Shown here: positions 38,177 to 49,200 of the stretch, piece after piece
How the letters are laid out: each line of letters starts with the position of its first letter
How positions within the stretch are numbered: position 1 is the stretch's first letter
DNA from: Paulinella micropora
Taxonomy: Eukaryota > Cercozoa > Imbricatea > Euglyphida > Paulinellidae
Reading direction: 5' to 3'
Assembly: GCA_019918135.1 (NCBI GenBank)
Contig: WBZZ01000144.1
Coordinates: 129,171-193,170, forward strand
DNA length: 64,000 nucleotides
Notes under the pieces: generated by a model
What the model was told of the DNA's origin: nothing
Database searches by the model: none
What the model saw: only the letters and a program-made list of their open reading frames with translations
Program-made: the position numbers and the translations under genes

Positions 38177-40632
38177 TTATTCATCGTCATCGTCATCGTC
38201 GTCATCGTCAAAAGTCCATTCATTATCACCATAAATAACCTTCCATTGATTTTTACATTCTTCTAAAGTTGGTAAATCCACGTATCTAACTCGCGCACCT
38301 GCTTCCATTGTTTTCTTCTTTTCTACCATATTTGGCATTAGTTTTTTAAGACTAATCCAGAAACTAACACGCGAAGTGTGCGGGTCATTCGCATTTGCTT
38401 TATACACATCATACAATATTTCTTTTGAAACTTCTTCACCAAAACGAATTTCTGGAAATTGGTTTGTGATATATCCCAAGTTCAAGCAATCCAACCACCA
38501 CTTTCTCAACTTTGAAAGAGATTTTACTTTTTGTTCTCGTAGCCCCTTCGTAATGATTGTTTCGCGGTCGTTAAACTCGCTGAGGTCTCGTTCAAGGAGA
38601 AACTTCGCCAGTCGTTGCCTGTCAATAGACCTAATATCCGCAATCACTTTTCTCTTTTCGTCTGATTTCATGAGTGCCAGTTCGTCAGACACTTCAAGGA
38701 CGAGCCATCGTTGCTCAGTGGTGCCCGCTGGCACTACCCACTCTTCGTTTGAAGCAAGGACTAAGAATAACATATTTTCTAATGTTAGATTTGGTAAATA
38801 TTTTTGTTTAAGAGTGAACGTGTTTTCTGATACGAGTTTCTTAATTGTTCCCGCTCGTTCTTTATCACCACCCCATACCATTTCGTCCATAAATACTACG
38901 ATTGCTTTTGCGAGTTGCGCATTGAAATCGCCCAATATTTCTCTAACGTCGGACGGCTGGAAGTAATAATCGGCACCTATTACGTCTTTGAATATTTAAA
39001 GAATAATACCCTTACCCGCTCGTTCAGTGCTTGTCAAAACCAATGATAAGTGTAGTTTTTGCCACGGCTTTTGGTAGATGCTCGCAAACATATCAAGCAC
39101 CTTTTTATATATGTCCTGCCTTCCCCCGCACCATCTGTTTAGGATATGTTGAAAGAATGCTTCATTTTTTTCTTCTTCTGCCGTGAAGGATTTCACGTCT
39201 TTTAATGTGTCTGCTGGGATTTCAAAACCCTTAAACAAGTTGTAAAATCCTTTTTTGTCGTTATCAAAGTATGCCTTAGGGTCAAAGATTACGTCATTTA
39301 CTTCTTGTCTTCTCGGGTGTGTATTCCACATTTTATACAAATCAACAACATTCAATGTGGCGGGGTTTTTGCCAAGTGCTATCCAGTCCTCCTTTGATAG
39401 ATTGGTCTTTACTCTTTTGTTTTTGAAGAATGACTCCATTGCTGACTCCGTCTTGTAGCGAAATACCTTCTTGCCTTTGGAATCAACATATTCTTCAATT
39501 ATGGCGGGCTTCGCCAAGTTAGCAAAAGTGTATGAATTATTCATCCAAGCCAAAGCAGTGTCTATCAACTCTTTGAATTTTTCTAAACTATTACATTCGC
39601 TGGCAAGTCGGCGCAGGTCATCAATCGTGTTGATATTGCGGACGATCGGGGGTAATAATTCGTGAATTTTCATGCCTTTACCCTCGCAACTGCTATCGTG
39701 GCAGTAGAAATACAGCCCGTCTCTTCTCCACACTACATAGCAATTGTCGCTGGTATTTTCTTCCCCGTTTATGATACATATTCGTGTCCCCTTGGTTTTC
39801 AAAACAAACATTCTCTGCTTTATTTCAGCAATTTCTACATTTGGTATTTTGCGGAGTATAATTTCGCGTATTTCGTCCAATGTAATATGTTGATATCGCT
39901 TCAAAGTTGCATATTCGGGGATTTTGACGTCGTAGAATGTATTGTCATCGGGGCGCATAATCAGATAATCGTCTATTTCTACATCTTGTAGCAGTTTCAA
40001 AGTGTTTGTTTTTGGTGTGTATGAATACGGGAGCAAAACGCGGTCGCTATCTTCTTTATGAGAGTAGATAGTGCGAAAAGCCCTGTTTTTGTTATAGACG
40101 GAGATATCAAGTATGGTTCGTAATTCAATATTCTTGTCGGCTCGTTCAAACGTGAAGCAAAGGTCGGGATAATCTTTTTCAATCACTACTTCTACATACT
40201 TCCAAAACTCTTTTTGTGTTTCGCAGTTTTTGAATACCAAGCCGTTATCGTAAGAAAAGTGGCAAGACATTTTACCATCCTTACACGCGTCTAAGAATTT
40301 GGCTTTTTTGGAGTTATACTTCAAGCCTACATTGGCGAATACGTTTTCCATAAGCGTGTTCCACCGCTCATACATTTTTCTCGTGTGATTGATAATTCAT
40401 CGCCATCAATGTCGGCAAACATTCGTTGGGGTTTGTTTTCCATTAATACTTCATAGTATTGCTTTTGGTCATCGGGCGTGCTTTCAATCAATTCAATGAA
40501 ATCCTCTTGGCATGGCATAGTGGCGAATTGTTTATTCCCCCACTTGATAAGAACCGCATCTTGTGGTTTATCTCTCAGTGCTTCTTCTTGTTTGTAATAC
40601 CATTGGTTATTGGTCAGTGTCGGTGCGGTCAT
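38177..40632 (-). pseudogene. Element B: primase-helicase (AEP primase plus superfamily 3 helicase)
   Basis: Three pieces make one protein of about 820 residues. N-terminal piece (40327-40632): NKPQRMFADIDGDELSITRE with the archaeo-eukaryotic primase D-x-D. Middle (38996-40375): MSCHFSYDNG (catalytic His), LDISVYNKNRAFRTIYSHK (third primase motif), a Cys-rich region (CYVVWRRDGLYFYCHDSSC), a helical linker and STERAGKGI (Walker A). C-terminal (38177-38935): AIVVFMDEMVWGGDKERAGT (Walker B), LFLVLASNEEWVVPAG (sensor) and an Asp-rich tail. The first break is a one-base indel in an A-run at about 40370. The second is a single in-frame TAA at 38996-38998 with open frame on both sides. It replaces DNA polymerase as the element's replication gene. 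Confidence 0.82.
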
Positions 40633-40772
40633 GTTATATAGTCGCTCGGATATTTTTATAAAAATAAATTAATTATTCTATATATCCATATACCCATGTA
40701 TATCGTTGTCCTTAATAGGAAATTAGATTTTTTTATATATCGTTATAACAAAAAAACAACTTGTTTCTTTTC

Positions 40773-41285
40773 TTACTTATTCAAGCACCCGCAGGGAATA
40801 AATCCTTTGTATTGTCCGCAATGTTCGCAATACTTCAACCTATTTATTAAGCAGGCTTTGTGATAATACTTGTCTCTGTTCGGATACTTCTCCACAATCT
40901 TTTTTGGTATTGCCCTATTGCTATCACAATAACAACAAAATTTAATGTTCGGATTGTCAAGGGTGCGGATGAGCAATGACAGGTCTTCGTTCATTTTATC
41001 GTTCTTAAACCGCTTGATACATTCAGAGCCTAGCACCATCTCTCTCCCGTTTTTTACGTTTTTTACAATGTAATTCTTTGTAATCTCGTGTGAGCAACAA
41101 CAATATTGTTGTTCCCCTTTTTCTATACTTTCCATAAGTTTCCAGTCGGCCGTGTTCCATTTGCCATCGGGTGATAAAAACGAAACGGCATTCACTAGAT
41201 TTAGAAAATAACTTCCATTCACGTAATCCAAGTGGAGTTGTAAGTCTTCATACGTCCAATACGATCGGCGGTGAGAGGTGTCCAT
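40773..41285 (-). CDS. Element B: zinc-binding protein with CCC-x-H and three CxxC groups
   Basis: 170 residues, intact. Residues 62-92 (QYCCCSHEITKNYIVKN, MVLGSECIKRF) follow a C-x-C....I.N......G..C pattern I associate with giant-virus zinc proteins, from memory. Then CCYCDSN, KYCEHCGQYKG and CGCLNK add further Cys pairs. The N-terminal 60 residues (SYWTYEDLQLHLDYVNGSYF) are aromatic-rich. Start codon preceded by ctattatataaacc. Possibly a viral transcription or DNA-binding factor. Confidence 0.55.
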   Translation of the reverse strand: MDTSHRRSYWTYEDLQLHLDYVNGSYFLNLVNAVSFLSPDGKWNTADWKLMESIEKGEQQYCCCSHEITKNYIVKNVKNGREMVLGSECIKRFKNDKMNEDLSLLIRTLDNPNIKFCCYCDSNRAIPKKIVEKYPNRDKYYHKACLINRLKYCEHCGQYKGFIPCGCLNK

Positions 41286-41383
41286 GGTTTATATAATAGT
41301 GTATATATTTTTATATATAAAATAAATTATATATTATTTAACATACTATTACGAAAAGCCCTTAATTCAAGTAATTCGGCTTT

Positions 41384-41554
41384 TTATTTTTCGTATTTCT
41401 CCTTCCGCATTATTTTTATCCTTTCTTGGTTCTTATAATAGTATGCCTTCGCATTTTCCCTATTCTTATCAGGATGAGCCTTCAAAAATGCTTTCGCCCT
41501 TTCCCTTCTCCGTTGAACGATTTCTTCCTTTGTGAATTGAGGTGTCCTCGGCAT
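41384..41554 (-). CDS. Element B: 56-aa Lys/Arg-rich protein
   Basis: Short ORF, MPRTPQFTKEEIVQRRRE to KIMRKEKYEK, with tatataagagac just upstream of the ATG. The Y-Y-x-K-N-x-E-R-I segment resembles the repeat blocks of the TIR-encoded 131-aa protein, so it may be a mini-paralogue. It lies between the zinc protein and the right TIR. Confidence 0.5.
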   Translation of the reverse strand: MPRTPQFTKEEIVQRRRERAKAFLKAHPDKNRENAKAYYYKNQERIKIMRKEKYEK

Positions 41555-42081
41555 TATGTCTCTTATATATATAATTATATTATTTTAATTATTTTAAATA
41601 GAAAATCTACCCGCGCTTGAAAACACTTAAATCGCTCAAAATCCACTTGGACACCTGAGAGTGCTATTAAGCAACCGAGAGAGAGAAATTCGTTTTAGTA
41701 TTAATCCATGTCCGAGTGTCCGACGTCCTACCTCCGCGGGCGGAAACTTTTTTGTGTGTCCATTAGAAAAATGGGGACAGGAAGAAAAATTTACTCCCTT
41801 TTAATAAAAGGTTGGACACCTTGGACAATAAAAAAAATGTGTAATACGAAGAAGAATAATATAATAAATATTGAAATTTAATAAGGAAAAAGTGTCCAAC
41901 CCTGTAAGGGTCAAGTAGGACACGGCCAACCATGGAGGTTGGCCACCAATAGGAGAAGGTATTATCACTTCCCCTGCTCTTATATTCATCCTCGTGCTTG
42001 CTGTAATATCCCTGTTGTGGGCTACAATAAAAAACATAAGGGTCAATATTTCATTTAAGGTTAAGGGTCAATATTACTATA

Positions 42082-42477
42082 ATGCCAACCGCATCTGAAC
42101 AACACGCAAACCGACAAAGGTATATCTCGCAAAAATATGGAGATAGTTTTGCGTTCTTAAAGATACAAAAATACCAAAGGGAATATTATGAGAAAAATAA
42201 AGAAAAAATAGCACAAAGAAAGAAGCAGCAACGTCAAGAAAATAAGGACAAAATAAAGGAATACAATAAGGCATATTACGAAAAGAAAAAGAATGAGAAT
42301 AAAAAGCCAATCTCTGAAGAACGGAAATTAAAGAAAAAAGCATATATGAAGAAATACGACGAACAGCGAAAGAACCTTAAAAAACAATACGAGAAAAAAT
42401 ACGGAGAAATGGCAGACAAGAATATAGATAGATGGACTAGTTATTTTAACGAAAACAGAAAACCAATCCCTTTTTAA
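42082..42477 (+). CDS. TIR-encoded Lys-rich helical protein, right copy
   Basis: Protein identical to that of 27037-27432, in opposite orientation. Both copies point outward, toward the palindromic ends. The identity shows that the TIRs have been homogenised or are young. Confidence 0.65.
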   Translation: MPTASEQHANRQRYISQKYGDSFAFLKIQKYQREYYEKNKEKIAQRKKQQRQENKDKIKEYNKAYYEKKKNENKKPISEERKLKKKAYMKKYDEQRKNLKKQYEKKYGEMADKNIDRWTSYFNENRKPIPF

Positions 42478-42572
42478 TCATATCAGCAAATAATATCGGT
42501 ATGGCTGAGCCGATGCCACCAATTTTGGTCAAAAAGGAAATTCTAGAAATTCTATTTCCGCGAATACCACCA

Positions 42573-42731
42573 TGCGACAGAATTTCACTTTTTTGTCGCA
42601 GTGTCGCAGGAGTTGCGACAGAATTTCACTTTTTTGTCGCAGTGTCGCAGGAGTTGCGACAAAATTTCACTTTTTTGTCGCAGTGTCGCAGGAGTTGCGA
42701 CAGAATTTCACTTTTTTGTCGCAGTGTCGCA
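42573..42731 (+). repeat. 41-bp tandem repeats, right TIR (4 copies)
   Basis: Units begin at 42573, 42614, 42655 and 42696 (spacing exactly 41). The third differs by one base (gacaaaattt for gacagaattt). Each contains TGCGACA and TGTCGCA as an inverted pair. Confidence 0.88.
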
Positions 42732-42764
42732 AAAAATATTTTTTTTGTATATTCATGTGTATCT

Positions 42765-42836
42765 CCCCCCTCCCCCCCTACCCCCCCCGCCACTCACTTC
42801 GTGAGTGTCCGCCCCCCCCCCCTTCCCCCCATTTGG
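42765..42836 (-). repeat. C-run tract next to the right palindrome
   Basis: Mirror of 26716-26791, with runs of 6 to 10 C. Confidence 0.75.
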
Positions 42837-42840
42837 GGTG

Positions 42841-43252
42841 TGATCATTTATGTTGGATAGACAGGTCTATGTTGTATATTATAAAACAAGCATTAGAAAC
42901 ATAAAAAAACAACATAGGACACAACAAAAACAGACATTCAAATATATCAAAAACATATCTTTGTTTTACAAAAAACGACAAACTGAGCACACTAAGAGAG
43001 ATTTGGACAAAATAACGACAAAAACCATATATAAAAAGTAATATATACAATTTTATGGAATAAAATGGTGTTTTTGTCGTTATTTTGTCCAAATCTCTCT
43101 TAGTGTGCTCAGTTTGTCGTTTTTTGTAAAACAAAGATATGTTTTTGATATATTTGAATGTCTGTTTTTGTTGTGTCCTATGTTGTTTTTTTATGTTTCT
43201 AATGCTTGTTTTATAATATACAACATAGACCTGTCTATCCAACATAAATGAT
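42841..43252. repeat. Terminal palindrome, right (185-bp arms, 44-bp loop)
   Basis: Arm 42841-43025, loop 43026-43069, arm 43070-43252 (its last two bases lost or replaced by the flanking atat run). The loop is in the mirrored orientation expected from the TIR. Confidence 0.9.
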
Positions 43253-43767
43253 ATATATATATATATGTTAGGACATGCAGCCAATTTAATACTTCAATTA
43301 CTTGGATCCAGGGTGAGTGTTATATAATATATTATTAATAATTAGGTTAGTCCGACCAGTATGTCCGGCATATGTGATGTGTGTTGTTAGAGCCATAATT
43401 TACTTATGTTCGGCCTAGTAAGTATTTGCGCCCTTCCCTTGGCGCCCTTTTCCCAATAAAGTTTCTACTGTAGACTATAGCTAGTATATAGCAGATTATT
43501 ACATAAGTTAGTCTCACATGTACTAATAACTAATAATACTAATAACTGTTGGAACTAATAATTAATATTATTAATAATTAGTTACCGGCCGGCCGTATCG
43601 GAGTAACGGTGTCGTTAGAGCCATTACTTAGATCCGGCCAATCATGTTACTTTGCGCTCTGCGCTTCGCGCCCTTTCTGTTTTCTATTAAAGTTATGTTA
43701 CTGCAAACTGCGTTTGGTGAGAGTTCCAGATTAATATATTTAATAAAATTAATATATTATTCTAACA
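43253..43767 (+). repeat. Copia LTR, 3' part (split by element B)
   Basis: Continues the LTR begun at 26049 and ends TAACA, giving TGTTA...TAACA termini. It aligns with the reverse complement of 55227-55490 (shared accggccggcc, aacggtgtcgttaga, ttggtgagagttccagatta). It contains an internal diverged duplication (43309-43546 against 43547-43760), absent from the solo LTR. A possible primer-binding site (ggttatcgagcc) follows at 43768. Confidence 0.8.
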
Positions 43768-44073
43768 GGTTATCGAGCCTTGTAGTGCGAACTCCATGTA
43801 AAGCACTTTAATCATCTATACACAGATTTGGTGGGCGTGCATCAGGCAGCCACCAAAAGAGCGTTGCAGGTGGACTTGCGCCAGGCAGTCACCCACAACA
43901 ATGGGCGTGCAATAGGCAGCCACTGTGATCTGTTCTGTGGTTTGACTAGGTACGAAACGGTACTAGTATACCACAACCTCGCATTTATCCTTGTACCTCT
44001 CTTTCTATCCTAGCCGATAGAATTCATTTGATAGTCGAGTTTTTCTCCTATCTTCCGCCCTTTGACAGTCAAT
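43768..44073 (+). other. Copia untranslated leader
   Basis: Between LTR and Gag. Contains a near direct repeat (ggtgggcgtgcatcaggcagccacc / caatgggcgtgcaataggcagccac). No gene. Confidence 0.5.
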
Positions 44074-45525
44074 ATGGCATACAATTCCACATTTGACTTA
44101 GCGAAACTAACACTGGACCCTCCAAAGTTCTATGATGATAAACCAGACTGGGATTTGTTTTACCATACTCTGATTTCGATCATTGGTGTTACAAATCTAC
44201 AAGTCTTGACTATCATCCCAGGCATGGAGGATCATCCGTTCACCATAACCTAAAATTACCCAACGTCCTAGTCCCTCCTGACTCTCCTATTGAGGATCCC
44301 TTACATTCCCCAAGGGGTGAAGCGGGAGATCAAAGCAAAGTTAAGGAGGAAACAGAGGAGGGTGGGTCAATTAAGGTTGAGCCTACTGCAGAACGAAGGA
44401 AAGCTGCTAGACCGGAAATCATAATACCTACTGAGCTGAAAAGCGAAGTACCATTTGTGACTTCCGGAAGCAAGTCTAACCTTCCGTACGCTTCTCAACC
44501 TCAAGGATCTGCAGGGTATTATGAGGCAATCGAAAAGCAAAGGTATGATTCCCTAAACAGAATCCTACTTGCCTATCTGCTCCAATCTTGCTCTCATGAT
44601 CGCAAAGTTATGATGATCATGAAGCAAGGTGGAACAGATGGGGTTTCTTGCCTTACAGCTTTGCAGAGGCATTATGGGCCTCGAACTTATCAAGCTTCAA
44701 GAGGATCAACAAACCATCTACTACTCCTACACCCAAAAGGTTAAGGAAGTAAGTACATGGCTTGCTACATACCTCACGATAATTGATAAGCAAGAGAAGA
44801 GGATGAAAGCACCCATCCCTGTCCCCATGAAAGCTGATATGATCATAAACAAATTAAGACATTTAACCCCTTTTAAGACCTACTGGGAGAACCATTGGCA
44901 AGCTTTGCTTCCTCATCAACGAACCCCTTGGGACGAATTCCTCCATATTATGGAGCAAATCGCCCAAGGGAGTGTGTCGATGACTAGGATGCAAAAGTTG
45001 TACGGTACCGGATCCGGAAACTCACGGTCTGACCCTATCAATGTTAATCTAGTAGGAGGACAGAAGAACAAAGGCAGGATTAAGTGTTATAATTGTGAAG
45101 GTGACCATGTTATGAGGGTATGTTTTGTCTGTTGCCTCCTCAAACACTGTCCACGAGATGGGGATGATCCTAACAACTGCTCTATAAAGAGGAAGGCAGG
45201 GGCTATTGCTACTCCCTCTAATCTGATAGAGGTAGTCAGAAGAGCAAAAGTAGTGAGAGTAGTAAGGCAGAAGGGGAAGGAAGGAAGGGCAAGGACAAGA
45301 TGAAGAAGAAAAAGAAGAAGGGAGAGAAGGAGAGAGAGAAGCTCAAAGCTACAGACTTCATCAAGAAGAAGAAGACCATCAGTCTGAATGCTGATGGGTC
45401 TGACTCCTCCTCTTCATCTTCCTCATCTGAGGAGGACGTAGAAGACGATCCAGAAATCACCAGATTGCAGTCTGACGATCACTCTTCATCTGATGAAGAC
45501 TCAGGGAGTGAGGGAGAGGAAGTAG
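44074..45525 (+). pseudogene. gag: Copia Gag of the LTR-split element
   Basis: Pieces: 44074-44253 (MAYNSTFDLAKLTLDPPKFY...FYHTLISIIG), 44457-44744 (KQRYDSLNRILLAYLLQSCS, ALQRHYGPRTYQ), 44629-45303 (YYSYTQKVKEVSTWLATYLT, IINKLRHLTPFKTYW, and the Cys cluster CYNCEGDHVMRVCFVCCLLK). A basic/Ser-acidic tail follows to 45525. This is Gag of a copia element with an unusual zinc cluster (CYNC...H...CFVCC...HC) rather than a plain knuckle. At least three frame breaks. The tail is cut at about 45528, where element C begins. Confidence 0.65.
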
Positions 45526-45527
45526 AT

Positions 45528-45593
45528 AGGAAATTCCCACTATTGATTAGAATATGCCTTCCTTCACCAAGTTCTGGGGGTAGTAAAAGGTAA
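45528..45593 (+). pseudogene. Element C: tail of membrane protein gene
   Basis: The frame reads FPLLIRICLPSPSSGGSKR and stop, matching the end of the element A membrane protein (LLIGICLPSPSSSKK). The remainder upstream is replaced by copia Gag, and the frame happens to be continuous with it. Confidence 0.65.
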
Positions 45594-45621
45594 ATTAAAA
45601 TAATAAACTGATTGTATAATA

Positions 45622-45855
45622 ATGAAGTATTGCTTGCTGTGTAAAAACTTCTATCCCTCCATAATAATATTTTTTATGAGCAAAAAATGGAAAATGTGTA
45701 AGGAATGTGATCCTTGTCGCAAAAAAAAGAATGTTAATACTGAAATAATATGTGTTCATATGAATAAACAGAAATATTGTTTGCTGTGTATAACTTCAGA
45801 AAATAAATCAGAACAAAATACTCATTCTGAACCTTGGATGGAGTGGTTGAATTAA
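45622..45855 (+). CDS. Element C: Cys-rich small protein, 77 aa
   Basis: Three Cys pairs or triplets: KYCLLCKNF, MCKECDPCRKK and KYCLLCITS. The repeated K-Y-C-L-L-C suggests an internal duplication of a zinc-knuckle unit. The ATG is preceded by tgtataata. No counterpart in A or B. Function unknown. Confidence 0.5.
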   Translation: MKYCLLCKNFYPSIIIFFMSKKWKMCKECDPCRKKKNVNTEIICVHMNKQKYCLLCITSENKSEQNTHSEPWMEWLN

Positions 45856-45887
45856 ATATCATTACATTCATATGTATGTGTCATATA

Positions 45888-46076
45888 CTATCTATTGTCG
45901 CCAGCACACATTAAAGGTAGAGCCTCATCAAAACTACGACACATATTATTTCCGTTATTTATAAAAACACACTTAAAACCAGTTTCTATCCCTTGCTTTA
46001 TACAATAAGCACAACTCTCATTCTTTTTTTCTGAGTATCGCGAGTAAAGGTCGCAGGCAGTCCGCGAAATAGCCAT
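45888..46076 (-). pseudogene. Element C: relative of the secreted Cys-rich protein of element A
   Basis: 62 residues matching 2853-3101 (RTACDLY, KKNESC, GIET, FKCV, SFDEA, CAGD). The hydrophobic signal-like N-terminus of the A copy is missing, and upstream sequence in this frame is not signal-like. The end (CAGDNR) is also shorter. Overlaps the next ORF. Confidence 0.6.
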
Positions 46077-46260
46077 AAATTGCTTCTCGTTGCTTATCTG
46101 ATAGCGGTAAGCGGTAAAGTATATTTTCAGGTTTTCTAAAAATATTGGGGTTTCTATTCGCTAAGTTCTGAGTGATACGGATTTGGTCAATTTCCTTTCC
46201 TGGCCTTTCTAGTTCCTCCAGTTGTTCCTCCTCTTTGGTTCTTTCCTTTTTATTTTCCAT
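46018..46260 (-). CDS. Element C: hypothetical acidic helical protein, 80 aa
   Basis: MENKKERTKEEEQLEELERP start, followed by IFRKPENILYRLPLSDKQRE. ATG immediately preceded by ctataatatagc. Overlaps the Cys-rich ORF by about 59 bp in another frame. Unknown. Confidence 0.4.
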   Translation of the reverse strand: MENKKERTKEEEQLEELERPGKEIDQIRITQNLANRNPNIFRKPENILYRLPLSDKQREAIYGYFADCLRPLLAILRKKE

Positions 46261-46281
46261 GCTATATTATAGCAGAAAAAA

Positions 46282-49200
46282 ATGTAGTTTCAAGAAAAAC
46301 AATGGATTGATTATTACAATCAAGCCAGAGCAGAACATAAAGGTCAGTCAATAGAATTTACTACAGCAAAGGCCAATGAACTAAAGTGGGAAGATAAAAT
46401 ACAAGATGCTCTTGATTTTGAAGATGCACCCAACAATCCAGATGTAAAAATATTAAAAGAAAGGATTAAAATGCTAAGCAAAAGGTCGTCTATTTATGAC
46501 AACATCGACCAAAATACACAAAGGGAACATATCAGGGAAAATATAGTTAATATAGAAGAACTTGAAAGAAAAATTGGAAATATGCACATAAACGAACAAC
46601 GATTAGAAATGATACAATTAGCAAAGACTAATGATAAAGCAAACATCATAAAAATTAAAAACCTTATTGACCGAATGAATCGTGACATGAATCAATTGAT
46701 AACCCACTGGGGATATCCAGAAGAAAAAAGATCCTTACTTGAAACAATGACCCGTGAGGGGTTAATACATTTATTAAATAAAGGCAGAAATGAATTAATA
46801 GTAGCAGCAAGAAGGGAACACAAACAATGGCATACTCGGGACTTAAAAGAATGGGAACAAAACAGACTAGAATATGAACAGAAAAACCCCGAGGATGCTT
46901 TAATTAAAACAAATAGGTGAAGAATACAAATCTATCGTGCTAAGTTTAACAGATACACCAAGAGATACTGCGAGATTTGTGGAGATAATGATTGAAATTA
47001 TTAATGAAATGATTATGAGCCCTACATTGAATAGAATAGTAAAAACTCTTGAAAGAGCAGGTCGTTATGGTGTGAAAAAATCAGCATGGAATCGTCTTTT
47101 AACTATTACCGCTAATCATCCTGAAATTCGTGATATGACTATTACAATATTAGGAGGGCGCCGTGCTGATTTTTTCAGAAGAGTAATAGAAGGATTAGCA
47201 AAAAACGAAGCACTACCGGAATTACCACCTCCATCTAATCCTCGTTTAATTGCATTGGGACGACAAAGAATGGGTGATTATGTATTGAAGGAAATGTTGA
47301 GAAGATTGAGTATGCAAATGGCAATACTAATGGCATGGAAAACATTTAAAGCAAGTGTTGAATATGCTGTTATTGATGGTGTGGGTGCTATTGGTATATT
47401 CCTAGGGAGTGTAGCATACAATACATTGACCGCTCAACCAGATGCTCCTATTCAATTGGAAGAAGAACGATTTCATACTACTGGAAGTAATTATAATGGC
47501 CCCGCCACACGAGTAGAAAGTCGCCTCTACTTAGAAGATAGAACTCGTGGTAAGTTTCCTTACATTTTCCAGCAGACACTCTGGATTTGATTGCTTTTGA
47601 ACATGATCTATTGTATGCTACTGATGATAAAAATGTTCAAAACCTTGCTGATCAACGATACTTTGACAGAATTACTAATTTAGCAGAATATTTGACAAGT
47701 AATGGATTGGCGAGTGAAGAAGTAGCTAAAACTATTTCTGACAATTACAATTCAATGTTCTCAAAAGCAGATATATCTAAAATGGCATTACAAGCACAGG
47801 GACGTGCTCGTAGTGGGGTATCATATTTGGATGCGATGAAATTCTGGAAAACTATTAAATTAACACCTCCAGATGCGAAATACAATGCTTTTATACACAA
47901 TGTAGATCAAATATTAACTTCTACGATTGGTGTTCTGAATAATATGGGCAGTTTTGATAACGACACTAATTTTAAAGTAAATCAAATAGCAAAGCCTGCT
48001 GCATTTAGGAAACAATATGAAAAATTGGTAAATTTGTTTAATCAAATGGTAAAGTTGCAAGAAAAAGCGGATGATGTGAAAGGATATTCTCTTATCGCAC
48101 CAGCAATGAAACTGCAATTAATAATTTTATAGAAAAAATAAATATAATGAATAAAAAAAATACTTCAGCAGATATAGAGAAGGAAATAGTTGTTGAGGTT
48201 CAGCCCACACCAAATATTTCGTTTAATCAAACAGCAATGGTAGTAGCACCTATGGATTCAATCGGACTCGGTAATAACTTGGATATACTTCAAGATATTA
48301 AGACATCCCAAGTGAAGCATGTGAAATTATTTGTTAATTTGCTAAAAAATAAAACTGGAAAGAAAATATCTTTGATATCGTCAGATTATGACAAACCTGT
48401 TAGTGGATGGGAAAAGGCTATAAGGCAAGCATTAAACAAAGGGGTTAGTAAGTCAGATATAGCAGAGGTAGATGACGTATTAGATAAGAGAATTTATGAA
48501 GAAGTGAGGGGTAAATTGACACCGGAACAAATGAAACAATTAGAAGATTTAGAATTGAAGGATTCGGAATTTGAAAAGGCGATACCTAAAGGTCTAACAC
48601 CTGCACCTGACCCAAAGCCTGAACCAAACCCAATGCCTGAACCAACACCAGCACCACAACCTCAACCAACACCTGAACCAAAATCAATACCAGCACCACA
48701 ACCTCAACCATATCCACAAACAGCAGCATTCGTAGAGGAACCTGTTCAACCACCACAGAATAATTTAAAAGAAGATCCAGATCCAGCAACAACACCAAAT
48801 CAAGTTATGGTTGATAGTATGAGAAGTATTGATCAATTGGTTGATAAGATTATGGGGAAACCTCCCGCCGATGAAAGAGAAGACTTAATGGCACTTGTTC
48901 GTTTTCTAATGCCAAGTGATCAAAATGGTGGAATTGGCACTTCACAAACAAAGCCACTTATTAAAGGCAACGAACAAAGACGAGATCGTGTGCTAGAAAC
49001 TAAGAATGATTTTGAATCACTAGACAACACACTTTATAGCAACACAAATAATCACTTTATGGTGAATAAATACAATAGAGCAGTCATTCAGACCAGAACG
49101 AACGAAAAAAGAGAGTTTCCAAAAATGAAACGAAAACTGAATAGAAACTTCCCTGCTGAAATCCTGCGACAGGTCAAACTCGTCCTGAAAGAAAGGATTT

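Larger units (their letters stand above)
26301..43252. mobile_element. Element B: integrated Polinton-like virus with palindromic telomere-like TIRs
   Basis: About 17 kb bounded by TIRs (26301-27891 and 41623-43252). Gene order from the left: TIR protein, DNA methyltransferase, protelomerase-like recombinase, zinc/F-box-like protein, attachment protein, small protein, minor capsid, major capsid, two small proteins, packaging ATPase, large virion protein, conserved KETGITEIKAN protein, primase-helicase, zinc protein, small Lys-rich protein, TIR protein. It is inserted in a copia LTR. An unoccupied relative of the site exists at about 55440-55520. The site is AT-rich (atatat), so a target duplication cannot be measured by eye. 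Confidence 0.85.
41623..43252 (-). repeat. Element B right TIR (1630 bp)
   Basis: Mirror of 26301-27891 with one additional 41-bp unit. Order from inside: AT-rich inner part, 131-aa gene (42082-42477), 41-bp repeats (42573-42731), C-rich tract (42765-42836), palindrome. Confidence 0.9.

Noticed and set aside
42573-42731. Possible CRISPR array
   Set aside because: The 41-bp units are directly adjacent with no unique spacers, and there are no cas genes.
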